Below are positions 42,978 through 51,593 of a stretch of 64,000 nt of DNA, piece by piece. A program made the translations under genes and the position numbers. The notes below the pieces were generated by a model. It did no database searches and had not been told where the DNA came from. It worked only from the letters and a program-made list of their open reading frames with translations. Numbering within the stretch: position 1 is the first letter of the stretch; every line of letters begins with the position of its first letter. This DNA is from SHVO01 sp041905795. GTDB taxonomy: Bacteria; Pseudomonadota; Alphaproteobacteria; Rhodospirillales; Rhodospirillaceae. The stretch spans positions 193,531-257,530 of the forward strand of contig JAYRKL010000002.1 of the NCBI GenBank assembly GCA_041905795.1. The letters run 5' to 3'.

Positions 42978-44722
42978 AAGACTCTACTGCCCTCGCCGAA
43001 GCGACGCGCCTCGAGCACGCCGGAGACTTACTCGCGGCCTATGACACGCTGGTGCGTGGACTGGCGGCGGACCCTGCGAGCCTGGCGCTTCGCCACCGCG
43101 CGGTTCTTGTGCTGGCCCGCTCCGGTGCCCAGGCCCAGGCGCAGCGGGAATATCAGCGTCTTGGTCTCGATGCCGTCCGCGACCACGTCGATATCATTTC
43201 CTTGGGCGGGCGGCTGCTCAAGGATTTGGCTTTTGCGGCGGCGGGGGATCAGCGCCGCGCCTTGGCGCGGGCGGCGGCGGAGAAATATGCCGAGGCCTAT
43301 GCGCTGCACCGCGACTATTACCCCGGCATCAACCTCGCCACCCTGTCGCTGGTCGCGGGCGATGCGCCGCGGGCGCGGGCGGTGGCGCGGGATGTGCTGG
43401 CGGGGCTCGCGGCGCCGGGGGCGGACGGCGAGGCTTATTACCGCGCTGCCACCCGCGCCGAGGCGTTGTTTTTGCTCGGACGACTGGACGAAGCGGAGGC
43501 GGCGCTGGCGGGGGCCATGGCGCTTGATCCCGGCAACCACACCGCCCACGCCAGCACCTTGCGTCAGCTCGACGCCATCTGCGGCGCGCTGCACATCGAC
43601 CGCGATTGGCTTGAGCGTCACAGCCCGCCGCCGCCGGTCAGTTACTGCGGGCATATGTTTGGAACCAGCGATGCGCAAGCGCGTCTTGTCGCGGAGATCG
43701 CCGCGGCGCTGGCGCGCCTGAAACCCGGCGCCGCCTTCGGCGCGCTGGCGGCCGGGGCCGATATCCTGGTGGCCGAGGCGGCGCTGGCGTGCGGGGCGGA
43801 ACTTCATGTGGTTCTGCCCATGGACGAGAAAACCTTTCTCGCGCGCTCGGTCGCGCCGTTCGGCGCCGACTGGGCCGCGCGCTACCAGGCCTGTAAGGCT
43901 CGCGCCGCCACCTTCCGGGTGGCTAGCCGCGAGAACGACTTCGACGACGATGCGGTTTTCGCCTTCGGGTCCGAATTCGCCATGGGCCTCGCCCTCCGCC
44001 ACGGCCAGGCCTTGCGCGCCAAGGCGGTGCAGCTGGCGGTGTGGGACGGCGTCGCCGGCGAGGGAGTCGCGGGCACCGGCGCCGACGTCCGGCGGTGGGC
44101 GGCCACCCGCCATCGCCAGGAGATCGTGAAATTCCCGCCGCGCACGCCGGGGCCGCGCGGCGTTCCCGCCGCCACCGCCCGGAAACTAAAGGCGATGCTG
44201 TTCGGCGACGTGCGCGGCTTCTCGCGCCTGGCCGAGAGCGAGATCCGCGCCTTCGTTACCGGCATCAAGGCGCCCTTGGCCAAGGCCCTCAGGGACTCCG
44301 GGGTCAAGCCCGACCTGGTGGGCACCTGGGGCGACGGGCTTCACATCGTCTGCGCGTCGGTGGCCGACGCCGCCACGGCCGCGCTCGCCATGCAGGCGGG
44401 CTTCGCCGGCATCGATCTGGCCGCGGCGGGCCTGCCGGCCCATCTCGCTTTGCGGATCGGCGGGCACTTCGGACCGGTGGCCGAGGTGCGCGATCCGTTC
44501 ATGGAGCGCGACAGTTTCTACGGCACCCACGTCACCATCGCCGCGCGTATCGAGCCGGTGGCGGTGCCGGGCTCGGTCTATGTCAGCGAGCCGTTCGCGG
44601 CTTTATTGGCGCTCGAGGCGCCCGGCCGGTTCGCCACCGATTACGTTGGCCAGACCGAATTACCCAAAGGCTTCGGCGTCATGCGGCTGTTCTCGCTGCG
44701 CCATGCCGACGCTGTGTTTTAG
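42968..44722 (+). CDS. TPR-S / SLOG-like / class III nucleotidyl cyclase fusion
   Basis: Protein of 584 residues; an ATGA-overlap start at 42974 is an equally good choice. Residues 1-205 are TPR-like helices with YYPGINLATLSLVAGDAPRA and AEALFLLGRLDEAEAA, resembling the TPR-S module of signalling proteins. Residues about 215-390 form a Rossmann-like region (VSYCGHMFGTSD, FGALAAGADILVAEAAL, ELHVVLPMD) resembling SLOG nucleotide-sensing domains. Residues about 408-580 form a class III cyclase: Asp414 (LFGDVRGFS) and Asp456 (TWGDGLH) are the two metal ligands and Arg527 is kept. The Asn expected before it is Thr523, and Gly452 replaces the Lys that reads purines. The product nucleotide is therefore uncertain. 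Confidence 0.85.
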   Translation: MSMKDSTALAEATRLEHAGDLLAAYDTLVRGLAADPASLALRHRAVLVLARSGAQAQAQREYQRLGLDAVRDHVDIISLGGRLLKDLAFAAAGDQRRALARAAAEKYAEAYALHRDYYPGINLATLSLVAGDAPRARAVARDVLAGLAAPGADGEAYYRAATRAEALFLLGRLDEAEAALAGAMALDPGNHTAHASTLRQLDAICGALHIDRDWLERHSPPPPVSYCGHMFGTSDAQARLVAEIAAALARLKPGAAFGALAAGADILVAEAALACGAELHVVLPMDEKTFLARSVAPFGADWAARYQACKARAATFRVASRENDFDDDAVFAFGSEFAMGLALRHGQALRAKAVQLAVWDGVAGEGVAGTGADVRRWAATRHRQEIVKFPPRTPGPRGVPAATARKLKAMLFGDVRGFSRLAESEIRAFVTGIKAPLAKALRDSGVKPDLVGTWGDGLHIVCASVADAATAALAMQAGFAGIDLAAAGLPAHLALRIGGHFGPVAEVRDPFMERDSFYGTHVTIAARIEPVAVPGSVYVSEPFAALLALEAPGRFATDYVGQTELPKGFGVMRLFSLRHADAVF

Positions 44723-44776
44723 AGCATGTTAGGCCGAAGTGGAAACCGGTTCGGCCGTCCAACATGCGACCAAACA
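44720..44776 (+). repeat. TAGAGCAT-type dispersed repeat, copy 2
   Basis: Begins at the TAG stop of the cyclase gene and matches the 32851 copy for nearly its full length, including GAAGTGGAAACCGGTTCGGC and the closing AACATGCGACCAAAC. Confidence 0.8.
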
Positions 44777-44780
44777 AAGA

Positions 44781-44825
44781 CCTAGACTCTGTTTCCGATT
44801 CAAGGAAGCGGAAACAGAGTCTAGG
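44781..44825. terminator. 17-bp perfect inverted repeat between convergent genes
   Basis: CCTAGACTCTGTTTCCG (44781-44797) and CGGAAACAGAGTCTAGG (44809-44825) with an 11-base loop. The right arm contains the TAG stop of the minus-strand methyltransferase. There is no long T-run, but the position between convergent 3' ends suggests termination or mRNA end protection. Confidence 0.6.
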
Positions 44826-46269
44826 CGCGGGCGAGGCGCATCTCATACATGGAGCCGAAGCAGCCGGGGTGTGCTTCCTCATAGGCATGCCAGGCTTTGA
44901 GGTCGCTCTCATTCCCGAACCGGCGTTTGAAATCCGCGCGGTCGCCGTGCTTGAGGCCGATGTCCGTCAGCCGCAGGCCGGCGGCGGCGATCATGTCCGC
45001 CACCGCGGGCAGGCGGAAGCGGTGCTCCTGCACATGGAACAGGTAATCGCGGCAGCCCGACAGGGAATAGAAGTCGAGGCCGTCGCGCGCGGCGCGGGCC
45101 GGGTGATCCTCGGGCAAGTGCCGGATGATCCGGCGTAAGTGCCGGATGCCTTCGGGTGTGGCCGGGATGGCGTGATCGCGGCGCAGTTGTTCAGCGGCTG
45201 CAACTTCGGGGCGGCCGGACTCGGTGTAGAGGCCGAGTTCCATCGCGCCGTCCGGCGCCAGCAACCCGGCCAAGGCGTTCAAGCCGTCCTGGGGCCGCGC
45301 CATGTGGTGGATCACGCCGATACAGGAGATCAGGTCGAAGCGCTGGGCGCTCCCGGCCAGCGCCAGGATATCGCCGTGGCGGAAATCCACCGACGCGAGG
45401 CCGAGGGCGCGCTGCTGGCGCATGGCGTAGGCCAGGCTGGCGCGGGAGAGATCGACGGCGAGGATTTGGGCCTCGGGATACAGCCGTGCCCACAGCAACG
45501 CGTGACGTCCGGTGCCGCAGCCGGCGATCAGGATGCGGCGCGGATCGCCCTGCCGCGCGACGGCGGCTTCGGGCCGCAGCTTGCGCCAGCGGGGATATGG
45601 ATTTTCCTCGTACACGGCGCGTACCGATATCGAGACCGGATCGGCGACGGGTGACAATGACGGAATCTCCGCCGCGAGGGCGCGCTCGGCGGCAGGCTCG
45701 GTCACCTGCACGGCGACCAGGGCGGCGAACACGCCGCCGGCGTCCTTCCAGAGAGGGGCGAGATCGGGGTAAAGGGCGAGCGGCCGGTAACAGGCGAGCA
45801 GCGCCGCGGTCGCTGGTGTCGCGCGCTGCGCCAGGGCCGGCAAGGCCTGGGTTTCGCTGTCGCTTTCGTCGAACACATATTCCGCACCGAAGCAGAAGAT
45901 CGCCAGCGCCGCGATCAGTTCCAGGCCGGCCGTGTCGGGCCGCGCGCCGGCCATCACATCCATCAGGATGGATTTGCGCAGGCGCGTGATCATATCCTCA
46001 AGCGCTTCGTCCAGGAGCGGTTCATGGACCAGAGTGATGATCAGCAGATCGCGGAAAGCCGGCGCCAGGCGGTTCACGGCGTCCAGGGTCACGAACGGCA
46101 TCGCCTTGAGTCGCTGCGCCAGGGCGATGCGCGCGGCGAAGGAAGCGCCGCGGGCATCGATGTCCGGGGACGCCAGGCAGGCGGCGATGCGCGGCAATAG
46201 CTCCGGCGCAATGGTCGATGGCTGTGCCGCCAGCAGGGAGTCGGAGAACGCTTGAAGCTCTGCGGTCAT
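44821..46269 (-). CDS. SAM-dependent methyltransferase with helical N-terminal domain
   Basis: Protein of 482 residues. The first ~215 are helical and not recognised (AFRDLLIITLVHEPLLDEALEDMI). Then comes VYEENPYPRWRKL, a phrase typical of one bacterial methyltransferase group, followed by the SAM site RRILIAGCGTGRHALLWARLYP, ILAVDLSRASLAYA, FRHGDIL, and motif IV LISCIGVIHHMARPQDGL. The C-terminal part has FYSLSGCRDYLFHVQEHRF. The substrate is unknown. Its stop lies in the inverted repeat at 44781-44825. It starts 36 bases downstream of the amidase stop, but a terminator lies between them. Confidence 0.83.
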   Translation of the reverse strand: MTAELQAFSDSLLAAQPSTIAPELLPRIAACLASPDIDARGASFAARIALAQRLKAMPFVTLDAVNRLAPAFRDLLIITLVHEPLLDEALEDMITRLRKSILMDVMAGARPDTAGLELIAALAIFCFGAEYVFDESDSETQALPALAQRATPATAALLACYRPLALYPDLAPLWKDAGGVFAALVAVQVTEPAAERALAAEIPSLSPVADPVSISVRAVYEENPYPRWRKLRPEAAVARQGDPRRILIAGCGTGRHALLWARLYPEAQILAVDLSRASLAYAMRQQRALGLASVDFRHGDILALAGSAQRFDLISCIGVIHHMARPQDGLNALAGLLAPDGAMELGLYTESGRPEVAAAEQLRRDHAIPATPEGIRHLRRIIRHLPEDHPARAARDGLDFYSLSGCRDYLFHVQEHRFRLPAVADMIAAAGLRLTDIGLKHGDRADFKRRFGNESDLKAWHAYEEAHPGCFGSMYEMRLARA

Positions 46270-46301
46270 AAAAAAGGGCCGTGGTTACCCACGGCCCTTT
46301 T
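46270..46301 (-). terminator. Rho-independent terminator of the second amidase
   Basis: AAAAGGGCCGTGG and CCACGGCCCTTTT form a perfect 13-bp stem with a 4-base loop. On the minus strand it is followed by a T-run (complement of the A-run at 46270-46275). It separates the amidase from the methyltransferase gene. Confidence 0.88.
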
Positions 46302-46304
46302 CCT

Positions 46305-47855
46305 TTACAGCGGCCCTTGCCCCGCTTTGCCATCCGGCGGCCGGCGCATATGCGTCGCCTGCTCATAGGCGTAACCCAGGCTCAGCAGGGTCTGCTCCGA
46401 CCACTTGGGGCCGATGAAGGAAATCCCCACCGGCAGGCCCGAGACCGCGCCCATCGGCACGGTCAGGTGCGGATAACCGGCGACGGCGGGCACGCCGGCC
46501 GCAGAAGGTCCGCCGGCACCATTACGTAAGTGGGTGGCGGTGTCGATCAGGCCCGCCGGCTCGCCGGTGGGCTGCACCAGGGCGACGACATTGTTCTCGG
46601 TCAGCAGCTTGTCGATGCCTTCCGGCCCGCGCGTGCGCTGCGCCGCTTCCTTCAGCTTGACGTAGTCGGGGTCCTCGAAGCCGGTGGTGATCACCGACTT
46701 CTCCCAGGTCTCATGGCCGAACAGCACGTTCTCGCGCGGCTCGGCCTTGCTGAAGGCCAGGAGGTCGGCGAGGGTGCGGGTCTTCACCGCCGGCGGCGTC
46801 TTGGCGAGATAGGCGTTGAGGTCTTCCTTGAAGTCGGTCTCCATGATGTTGCCCTTGTAGGCCGACAGGTCCTCGAACGTGAAGTCGTTGATCTCCACCA
46901 GGTCCGCGCCTTGCGCCTTCATGGCGTCGAGCGCTTTCTCGAACACGGCCTGGGTTTCGGGCGTATAGCCTTTCTGGAAGCGCATCACGCCGATGCGCTT
47001 GCCCTTGAGGGCATCCTTGTCGAGGCCTTTGACATAGTCGGTCTTACGGGCGTCGGCGTCGGCGGTCTGCGGATCGGAGGCGTCGCTGCCCGCCATATAT
47101 GTCAGGAGCACGGCGGTGTCGGCCACGGTGCGGGTCATCGGGCCCGCGGTGTCCTGGTTGTGGCTGATGGGGATGATGCCGGTGCGGGCGACGAGCGCGA
47201 TGGTCGGCTTGATGCCGACCAGGCCGTTCATGCCGGCCGGGCAGGTGACCGAGCCGGAGGTTTCTGTACCGATGGTGAGCGCCGCCAGGCTGAGCGCGCC
47301 GGCGGCGCCGGAGCCGGAGGAAGAACCGCAGGCGGTGCGGCGCGTGTCGTAAGGGTTGCGCGTCAGGCCGCCCATGCCGCTCCAGCCGCTGGTGGACCAG
47401 CTCGATCGATAGTTGGCCCATTCCGAGAGGTTGGTCTTGCCGAGGATCACCGCGCCCGCTTCCACCAGCCGGTGGACCATGGGCGCATCCTGCGCAGCGA
47501 TATTGTCCTTGAGCGCGATGGAGCCGGCGGTGGTGGCCATGCCGGCGAAGTCGATGTTGTCCTTGATCAGGATCGGGATGCCGTCCAGCGGCGAGAGCAG
47601 CTTGCCGGCCTTGCGGCGTTCGTCCGAAGCTCTGGCGGCGTCGAGAGCCTTGGGATTGAGGGCCAGCACCGACTTGGTGATTTTGTCCTCTTTCTTGATG
47701 CGGTCGATATAGGCCTGGGTGAGCGCGGCCGAGGTGACTTTCCCGGCGGCGAGGTCGGTGTTGAGGTCGGCGACGGATTTTTCCGCCACGGCGTAAGGCT
47801 TGGAACAACCGGCGAGCGCCAGCGCCAGCGCCGCCACGGTCATCTTGGTCTTCAT
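46305..47855 (-). CDS. Lipoprotein amidase, paralogue of 5948-7534
   Basis: Protein of 516 residues with a lipobox (LALALAGCSKPY). The amidase signature triad is intact: Lys in PILIKDNIDF, cis-Ser in CGSSSGSGAAG, nucleophile Ser in GTETSGSVTC. Long stretches match the amidase at 5948 (SEWANYRSSWSTSGWSGMGG against SEWANIRSSHSSSGWSGAGG), so they are paralogues. The ATG at 47855 opens the signal peptide; the ATG at 47873 adds six residues. No transporter gene is attached, unlike the first copy. The two may act on different periplasmic amides. Confidence 0.92.
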   Translation of the reverse strand: MKTKMTVAALALALAGCSKPYAVAEKSVADLNTDLAAGKVTSAALTQAYIDRIKKEDKITKSVLALNPKALDAARASDERRKAGKLLSPLDGIPILIKDNIDFAGMATTAGSIALKDNIAAQDAPMVHRLVEAGAVILGKTNLSEWANYRSSWSTSGWSGMGGLTRNPYDTRRTACGSSSGSGAAGALSLAALTIGTETSGSVTCPAGMNGLVGIKPTIALVARTGIIPISHNQDTAGPMTRTVADTAVLLTYMAGSDASDPQTADADARKTDYVKGLDKDALKGKRIGVMRFQKGYTPETQAVFEKALDAMKAQGADLVEINDFTFEDLSAYKGNIMETDFKEDLNAYLAKTPPAVKTRTLADLLAFSKAEPRENVLFGHETWEKSVITTGFEDPDYVKLKEAAQRTRGPEGIDKLLTENNVVALVQPTGEPAGLIDTATHLRNGAGGPSAAGVPAVAGYPHLTVPMGAVSGLPVGISFIGPKWSEQTLLSLGYAYEQATHMRRPPDGKAGQGPL

Positions 47856-47990
47856 CAAGGCCCCCTGCTGCAATAGGTGTCATCGCATTGCAGCATAGAT
47901 TCGCGGCGGGCGGGAAGGGGGCTTGGAGGCCGCTCTTTCTCGCAGGTGATGCCGGCAAGGAGGCGGCTGCACGGCCGGTTCGGCAAAGCA

Positions 47991-48023
47991 AAAGGCCCTC
48001 CGCGACCGGCGGAGGGCCTTTTT
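47991..48023. terminator. Rho-independent terminator
   Basis: AAAGGCCCTCCGC pairs perfectly with GCGGAGGGCCTTT over a GACCG loop, with an A-run on the left and TTTTT on the right. It can end the leftward gene at 48048. Confidence 0.85.
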
Positions 48024-48047
48024 CGGTCTTGAGGCGGAAAGCCGCGG

Positions 48048-48437
48048 CTATTTCTTCTTCAGCAGGTCCTTGGCTTCGGCGTCGCTGATGTCGACGATCT
48101 TGTCGATCTTGCAGATCGTGCCCGGCGTGGCGTTGGAGACCAGCGTGTCCGAGGTGCACAATTCATTATAGCCCGATTGATGGGCGAAGCCCTTGTACTC
48201 GATGCCGTTGCACGGGCCGGCGAGGTCCATGCGCTTGTAATTGACGGCGCCGGTCTTCATGTGGACCAGCACGGTGCGTTCATCGATCACCGGCGTGTCG
48301 CCCATGGACATAAGGTTGATGCAGGTGAGCGCTTTGCCATCGGCGCCGTCACGGGCCATGGCCGGCGATGACACGGAAGCCGCGGCGAACGCACTCACGG
48401 CGAAGGCGGCGAGAGGGATCTTGGCGATCTGTTTCAT
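48048..48437 (-). CDS. Small secreted protein (DUF6491-like)
   Basis: Protein of 129 residues with a signal peptide ending SPAMARD. The mature part has four cysteines (LTCINLMS, AGPCNGIE, NELCTSD, GTICKID), spaced as in a family of small exported alphaproteobacterial proteins with VIDERTVLVHMK. The cysteines probably form two disulfides. A C-terminal helix (SDAEAKDLLKKK) ends the protein. The function is unknown. A GGAGAC ribosome site precedes the ATG. Confidence 0.72.
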   Translation of the reverse strand: MKQIAKIPLAAFAVSAFAAASVSSPAMARDGADGKALTCINLMSMGDTPVIDERTVLVHMKTGAVNYKRMDLAGPCNGIEYKGFAHQSGYNELCTSDTLVSNATPGTICKIDKIVDISDAEAKDLLKKK

Positions 48438-48862
48438 GGGAGTCTCCTGGGGACCGGCGTCTGTAGAGGGGACGCATTATCGTGAGAGTTTATTCCACGT
48501 TCTGGTGTCGGGCGGTGGTTGTCCAACGTGGGGCCTTGATACACCGGGGGTATGTCAAGATTCGGGCATCTCCCGGAGGTCAACCGCGGGCAAGAGGACA
48601 GATTACACGCCTTCTGGAATCATAGACGGCCCGCCGTCGCCCGTCTTGCGCTGTAATTTTTCTTAAATACTACAAGGACTTGGAAAAGGATTTGCGGCCG
48701 GGAGCCTTCATCCCGCAGGTGTGTGAGAGCAGAGACGGCGTCTCTGCAACAGGGAGTTGTCGGCCGTGCCGGTTTTCGGCGGGCCTTTTCGGGCGGGTGC
48801 TTTATCCTGCGCCGTTCAGGAAGCGGGGCCGCAGACCCCGCAGGTCAAGGGGTTGTTCCGTC
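48438..48862. other. Long intergenic region without a clear gene
   Basis: 425 bases between divergent genes. AGAGAC-ggc-GTCTCT near 48730 is a small perfect hairpin. An A/T-rich block (GTAATTTTTCTTAAATACTA) at about 48653-48672 could hold a promoter for the 48863 operon. Several short open frames here have no ribosome site and no plausible product. Confidence 0.45.
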
Positions 48863-49642
48863 ATGCTTGCTCCGTCAGAAGTGAATGCGCTCGCGCGCGA
48901 GATTTTCGACCAGCACGAACGCCGCGAGATTTTCAAGGCGATCCCCGAGCGCATCCCCACCGTCGACGACGCCCATGACATCCAGGACGCCTATGTCGCG
49001 CTGCTGTGCAAGCGCTTCAACACCACTGTCGGCGGCTACAAGATCGCGCTGTCGTCCAAACAGACCCGCGACTGGCTGGGCATCCACGAACCCGCCGCCG
49101 GCCAGGTGCTGGCCAACCGCATCCATCGCTCGCCGCATACGGTGAAGGTCGCCGACTACGTGCGGTTCTGCTGCGAGCTGGAAACCTGCGTGGTCCTGGA
49201 CAAGGACATGGCCGGCCCGTGCACCGTCGAGGACGTGCGCCGCAATCTGCGCTCGGTCCACAGCTCCTATGAACTGATCGAGGACCGGGCCGCCGATCTC
49301 ACCAAGATGGACGCGAAATCCCTGGCCTCGGACAATTCCTGGAACGCCGGCATCGTCATCGGCCCGCCCGCGCCGGCGGACCTCGATCTCCATCACCGCG
49401 CCGGCGCGCTCAAGGTCAACGGCGTCGAAGTGGCGCGCGGCACCACCGCCGAGACCATCGGCGGCGATCCCCTGGCGGTGGTGGTATGGCTGGCCGGCCA
49501 TTTCGGCAAGCGCGGCCAGGTGATCAAGGCCGGCTACCCGATCATCACCGGCTCCATCGTCAAGAGCCAGTTCTACGGTGCCGGGCATACCCTCGAATTC
49601 GCCATGGACGGCATGCCGCCGGTCGTCCTCCATCTGGTGTGA
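48863..49642 (+). CDS. 2-keto-4-pentenoate hydratase-like protein (FAH/MhpD family)
   Basis: Protein of 259 residues. The family pattern is followed: GGYKIALSSKQTRDWLGIHEPAAGQVL, then ELETCVVLDKDMAGP with the metal-binding Glu pair, SSYELIEDRAADLT, ASDNSWNAGIVIG, and near the end GQVIKAGYPIITGSIVKSQFYGAGH. Members hydrate 2-hydroxypentadienoate in meta-cleavage pathways. No other pathway gene is near, so the substrate may differ. The start at 48863 is the point where similarity begins; the longer reading to 48680 is Arg-rich and unlikely. PepF starts eight bases after its stop. Confidence 0.85.
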   Translation: MLAPSEVNALAREIFDQHERREIFKAIPERIPTVDDAHDIQDAYVALLCKRFNTTVGGYKIALSSKQTRDWLGIHEPAAGQVLANRIHRSPHTVKVADYVRFCCELETCVVLDKDMAGPCTVEDVRRNLRSVHSSYELIEDRAADLTKMDAKSLASDNSWNAGIVIGPPAPADLDLHHRAGALKVNGVEVARGTTAETIGGDPLAVVVWLAGHFGKRGQVIKAGYPIITGSIVKSQFYGAGHTLEFAMDGMPPVVLHLV

Positions 49643-49650
49643 GGATCATC

Positions 49651-51507
49651 ATGCGTACTGCTGGCATCCTGCTCGCGCTTGCCCTGTCTTTTGGTCCTGT
49701 GTCGGCGGCCGAGGCGCCCGCGACCAATCCCAAATACTTGTGGGACCTGACGGAGCTTTATCCCAACGAAACCGCCTGGGAGGCGGACCGTAAAGCGGTG
49801 CTGGATGCGCTGCCCGGTCTCGCCGCCTACAAGGGCACGCTCGGCAAGGACGCGGGTTCTCTCGCCAAGGCGCTGCAGGCGGTCTACGACGTCAACAAGC
49901 GCCTGGACCGGCTCGACACTTACGCTGGCCTCAAGCACGACGAGGACACGCGCATCGGCGCCAACCAGCAGCTCACCCAGAAGGCCGAGCTGCTGCGCAC
50001 CGAATTCGACAAGGCCACCGCCTATATCAATCCTGAACTGGTGGCTGTGGGCCGCGCCAGGGTCGAGGATTTCATCGCCGCGGAACCGAAGCTCAAAACC
50101 TACACCTACCGCTTGCGCAACACCTTGCGCCGCGCCGAACACACTTTGGGCGACGAGGCCGAAAGCGTGCTGGCGGCCTCCAGTTCGGCGGCCAACGCCA
50201 CCGATACCGTCTATTCGCTCCTCGCCAACGCCGACATCCCGTGGCCGACGGTGACCCTTGCCGACGGGTCCACGAAACGCCTGGACAGCCAGGGCTACGC
50301 CGCCACCCGCGACGTGCAGAACCGCGACGACCGCAAGAAGGTGTTCGACGCCTTCTTCGGCACCTGGAGCAAATACCGCAACAGCGTCGGCGCCACCCTC
50401 AACGGCAGCATCCAGGCCCAAGTGTTCAAGGCCAAGGCGCGCCGCTATGACACCGGCCTAGCCGCGGCGCTTGCGGCCAACAACGTGCCCGACACGGTTT
50501 ATAAAACCCTGGTGCAGGAAACCAATGCGGCGTTGCCGGTGATGTTCCGCTACTACGGCATCCGCAAGCGCCTGCTGAAAGTGGATCAGCTGCGCTATTA
50601 CGACATGTACGTGCCGCTGGTGAGCAGCAAGGTGCCGTTCGCGCCCGAGGCCGGGCAGAAACTGGTGCTCGACGCCGTGGCGCCGCTGGGGCCGGACTAT
50701 GTGAATACGCTGGCGAAGAGTTTTGCCTCGCGCTGGGTGCATCTCTATCCGCAGCCCGGCAAGCGCTCCGGCGCCTATATGAATCCCGGCGCCTACGATG
50801 TGCACCCGTACCTGCTGATCAACTACACCGACGATTTCGACGGCGTCTCCACCGTCGCCCACGAGTGGGGCCACGCCATGCACAGCGTGCTCGCCAACCG
50901 CGCGCAGCCCTATGAGACATCGGACTATCCCATCTTCCTGGCCGAGATCGCCTCGACCACCAACGAGATGCTGCTGCAGGATTATGTGATCGCCCACGCC
51001 AAGACGCCGGAGGAGAAGCTCTATTACCTCAACGAGGCGCTGGAGCTGATCCGCGGCACCTTCTACCGCCAGACCATGTTCGCCGAGTTCGAACTCAAGA
51101 CCCACGAAGCCGCCGAGAAGGGCGAGCCGCTCACCGGTGAGGTTTTTGATCGGATCTACCTGGACCTGCTCAAGCGCTATTTCGGCGACGCGCAAGGGGT
51201 GGTGAAGATCGACGACGCCTATGCTTCGGAGTGGGCCTACATCCCGCACTTCTATAACGACTTCTACGTCTACCAGTACTCGACCTCCATCGCCGCCGCG
51301 GCCTACTTCGCCAAGCAGGTGCAGAGCGGCGGCGCCAAGGGCCGTGACACCTATTTGAACGTGCTCAAGGCGGGAGGATCGGATTATCCCACCGAAATCC
51401 TGAAACGCGCGGGACTGGACCTGTCGGACCCGGCGCCCTACCGCGCCCTGGTGACACGCACCGCGGCGATCATCGACCAGATGGATGCGTTGACCCGCGG
51501 GAAATGA
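49651..51507 (+). CDS. pepF: Exported oligoendopeptidase F-like M3 metallopeptidase
   Basis: Protein of 618 residues. It has an N-terminal Sec signal (LLALALSFGPVSAAEA), which most PepF proteins lack. The first half is helical as in M3 enzymes (DTYAGLKHDEDTRIGANQQL). The zinc site is VAHEWGHAMHS (His404-Glu405, His408), with a downstream Glu in FLAEIASTTNEMLLQDY. A late YVYQYSTSIAAAAYFA closes the deep cleft. It should cut short peptides, here in the periplasm. It is second of a three-gene operon with the hydratase and the DUF2141 protein. Confidence 0.9.
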   Translation: MRTAGILLALALSFGPVSAAEAPATNPKYLWDLTELYPNETAWEADRKAVLDALPGLAAYKGTLGKDAGSLAKALQAVYDVNKRLDRLDTYAGLKHDEDTRIGANQQLTQKAELLRTEFDKATAYINPELVAVGRARVEDFIAAEPKLKTYTYRLRNTLRRAEHTLGDEAESVLAASSSAANATDTVYSLLANADIPWPTVTLADGSTKRLDSQGYAATRDVQNRDDRKKVFDAFFGTWSKYRNSVGATLNGSIQAQVFKAKARRYDTGLAAALAANNVPDTVYKTLVQETNAALPVMFRYYGIRKRLLKVDQLRYYDMYVPLVSSKVPFAPEAGQKLVLDAVAPLGPDYVNTLAKSFASRWVHLYPQPGKRSGAYMNPGAYDVHPYLLINYTDDFDGVSTVAHEWGHAMHSVLANRAQPYETSDYPIFLAEIASTTNEMLLQDYVIAHAKTPEEKLYYLNEALELIRGTFYRQTMFAEFELKTHEAAEKGEPLTGEVFDRIYLDLLKRYFGDAQGVVKIDDAYASEWAYIPHFYNDFYVYQYSTSIAAAAYFAKQVQSGGAKGRDTYLNVLKAGGSDYPTEILKRAGLDLSDPAPYRALVTRTAAIIDQMDALTRGK

Positions 51508-51593
51508 GACACGTTAACGTGAGCGTAAGCCGGCCCCGCGTAGGAAAGGGCTGCGGGCGCCGTTATCCTGTCGCCCGCTTAACGGGGAAGACC

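Noticed and set aside
40152..44722. Formal assignment as a Pycsar or CBASS system
   Set aside because: The TIR protein has no cyclic-nucleotide-binding domain, the cyclase is not a CD-NTase, and the SLOG-like/TPR fusion differs from PycC. Only a general resemblance is claimed.
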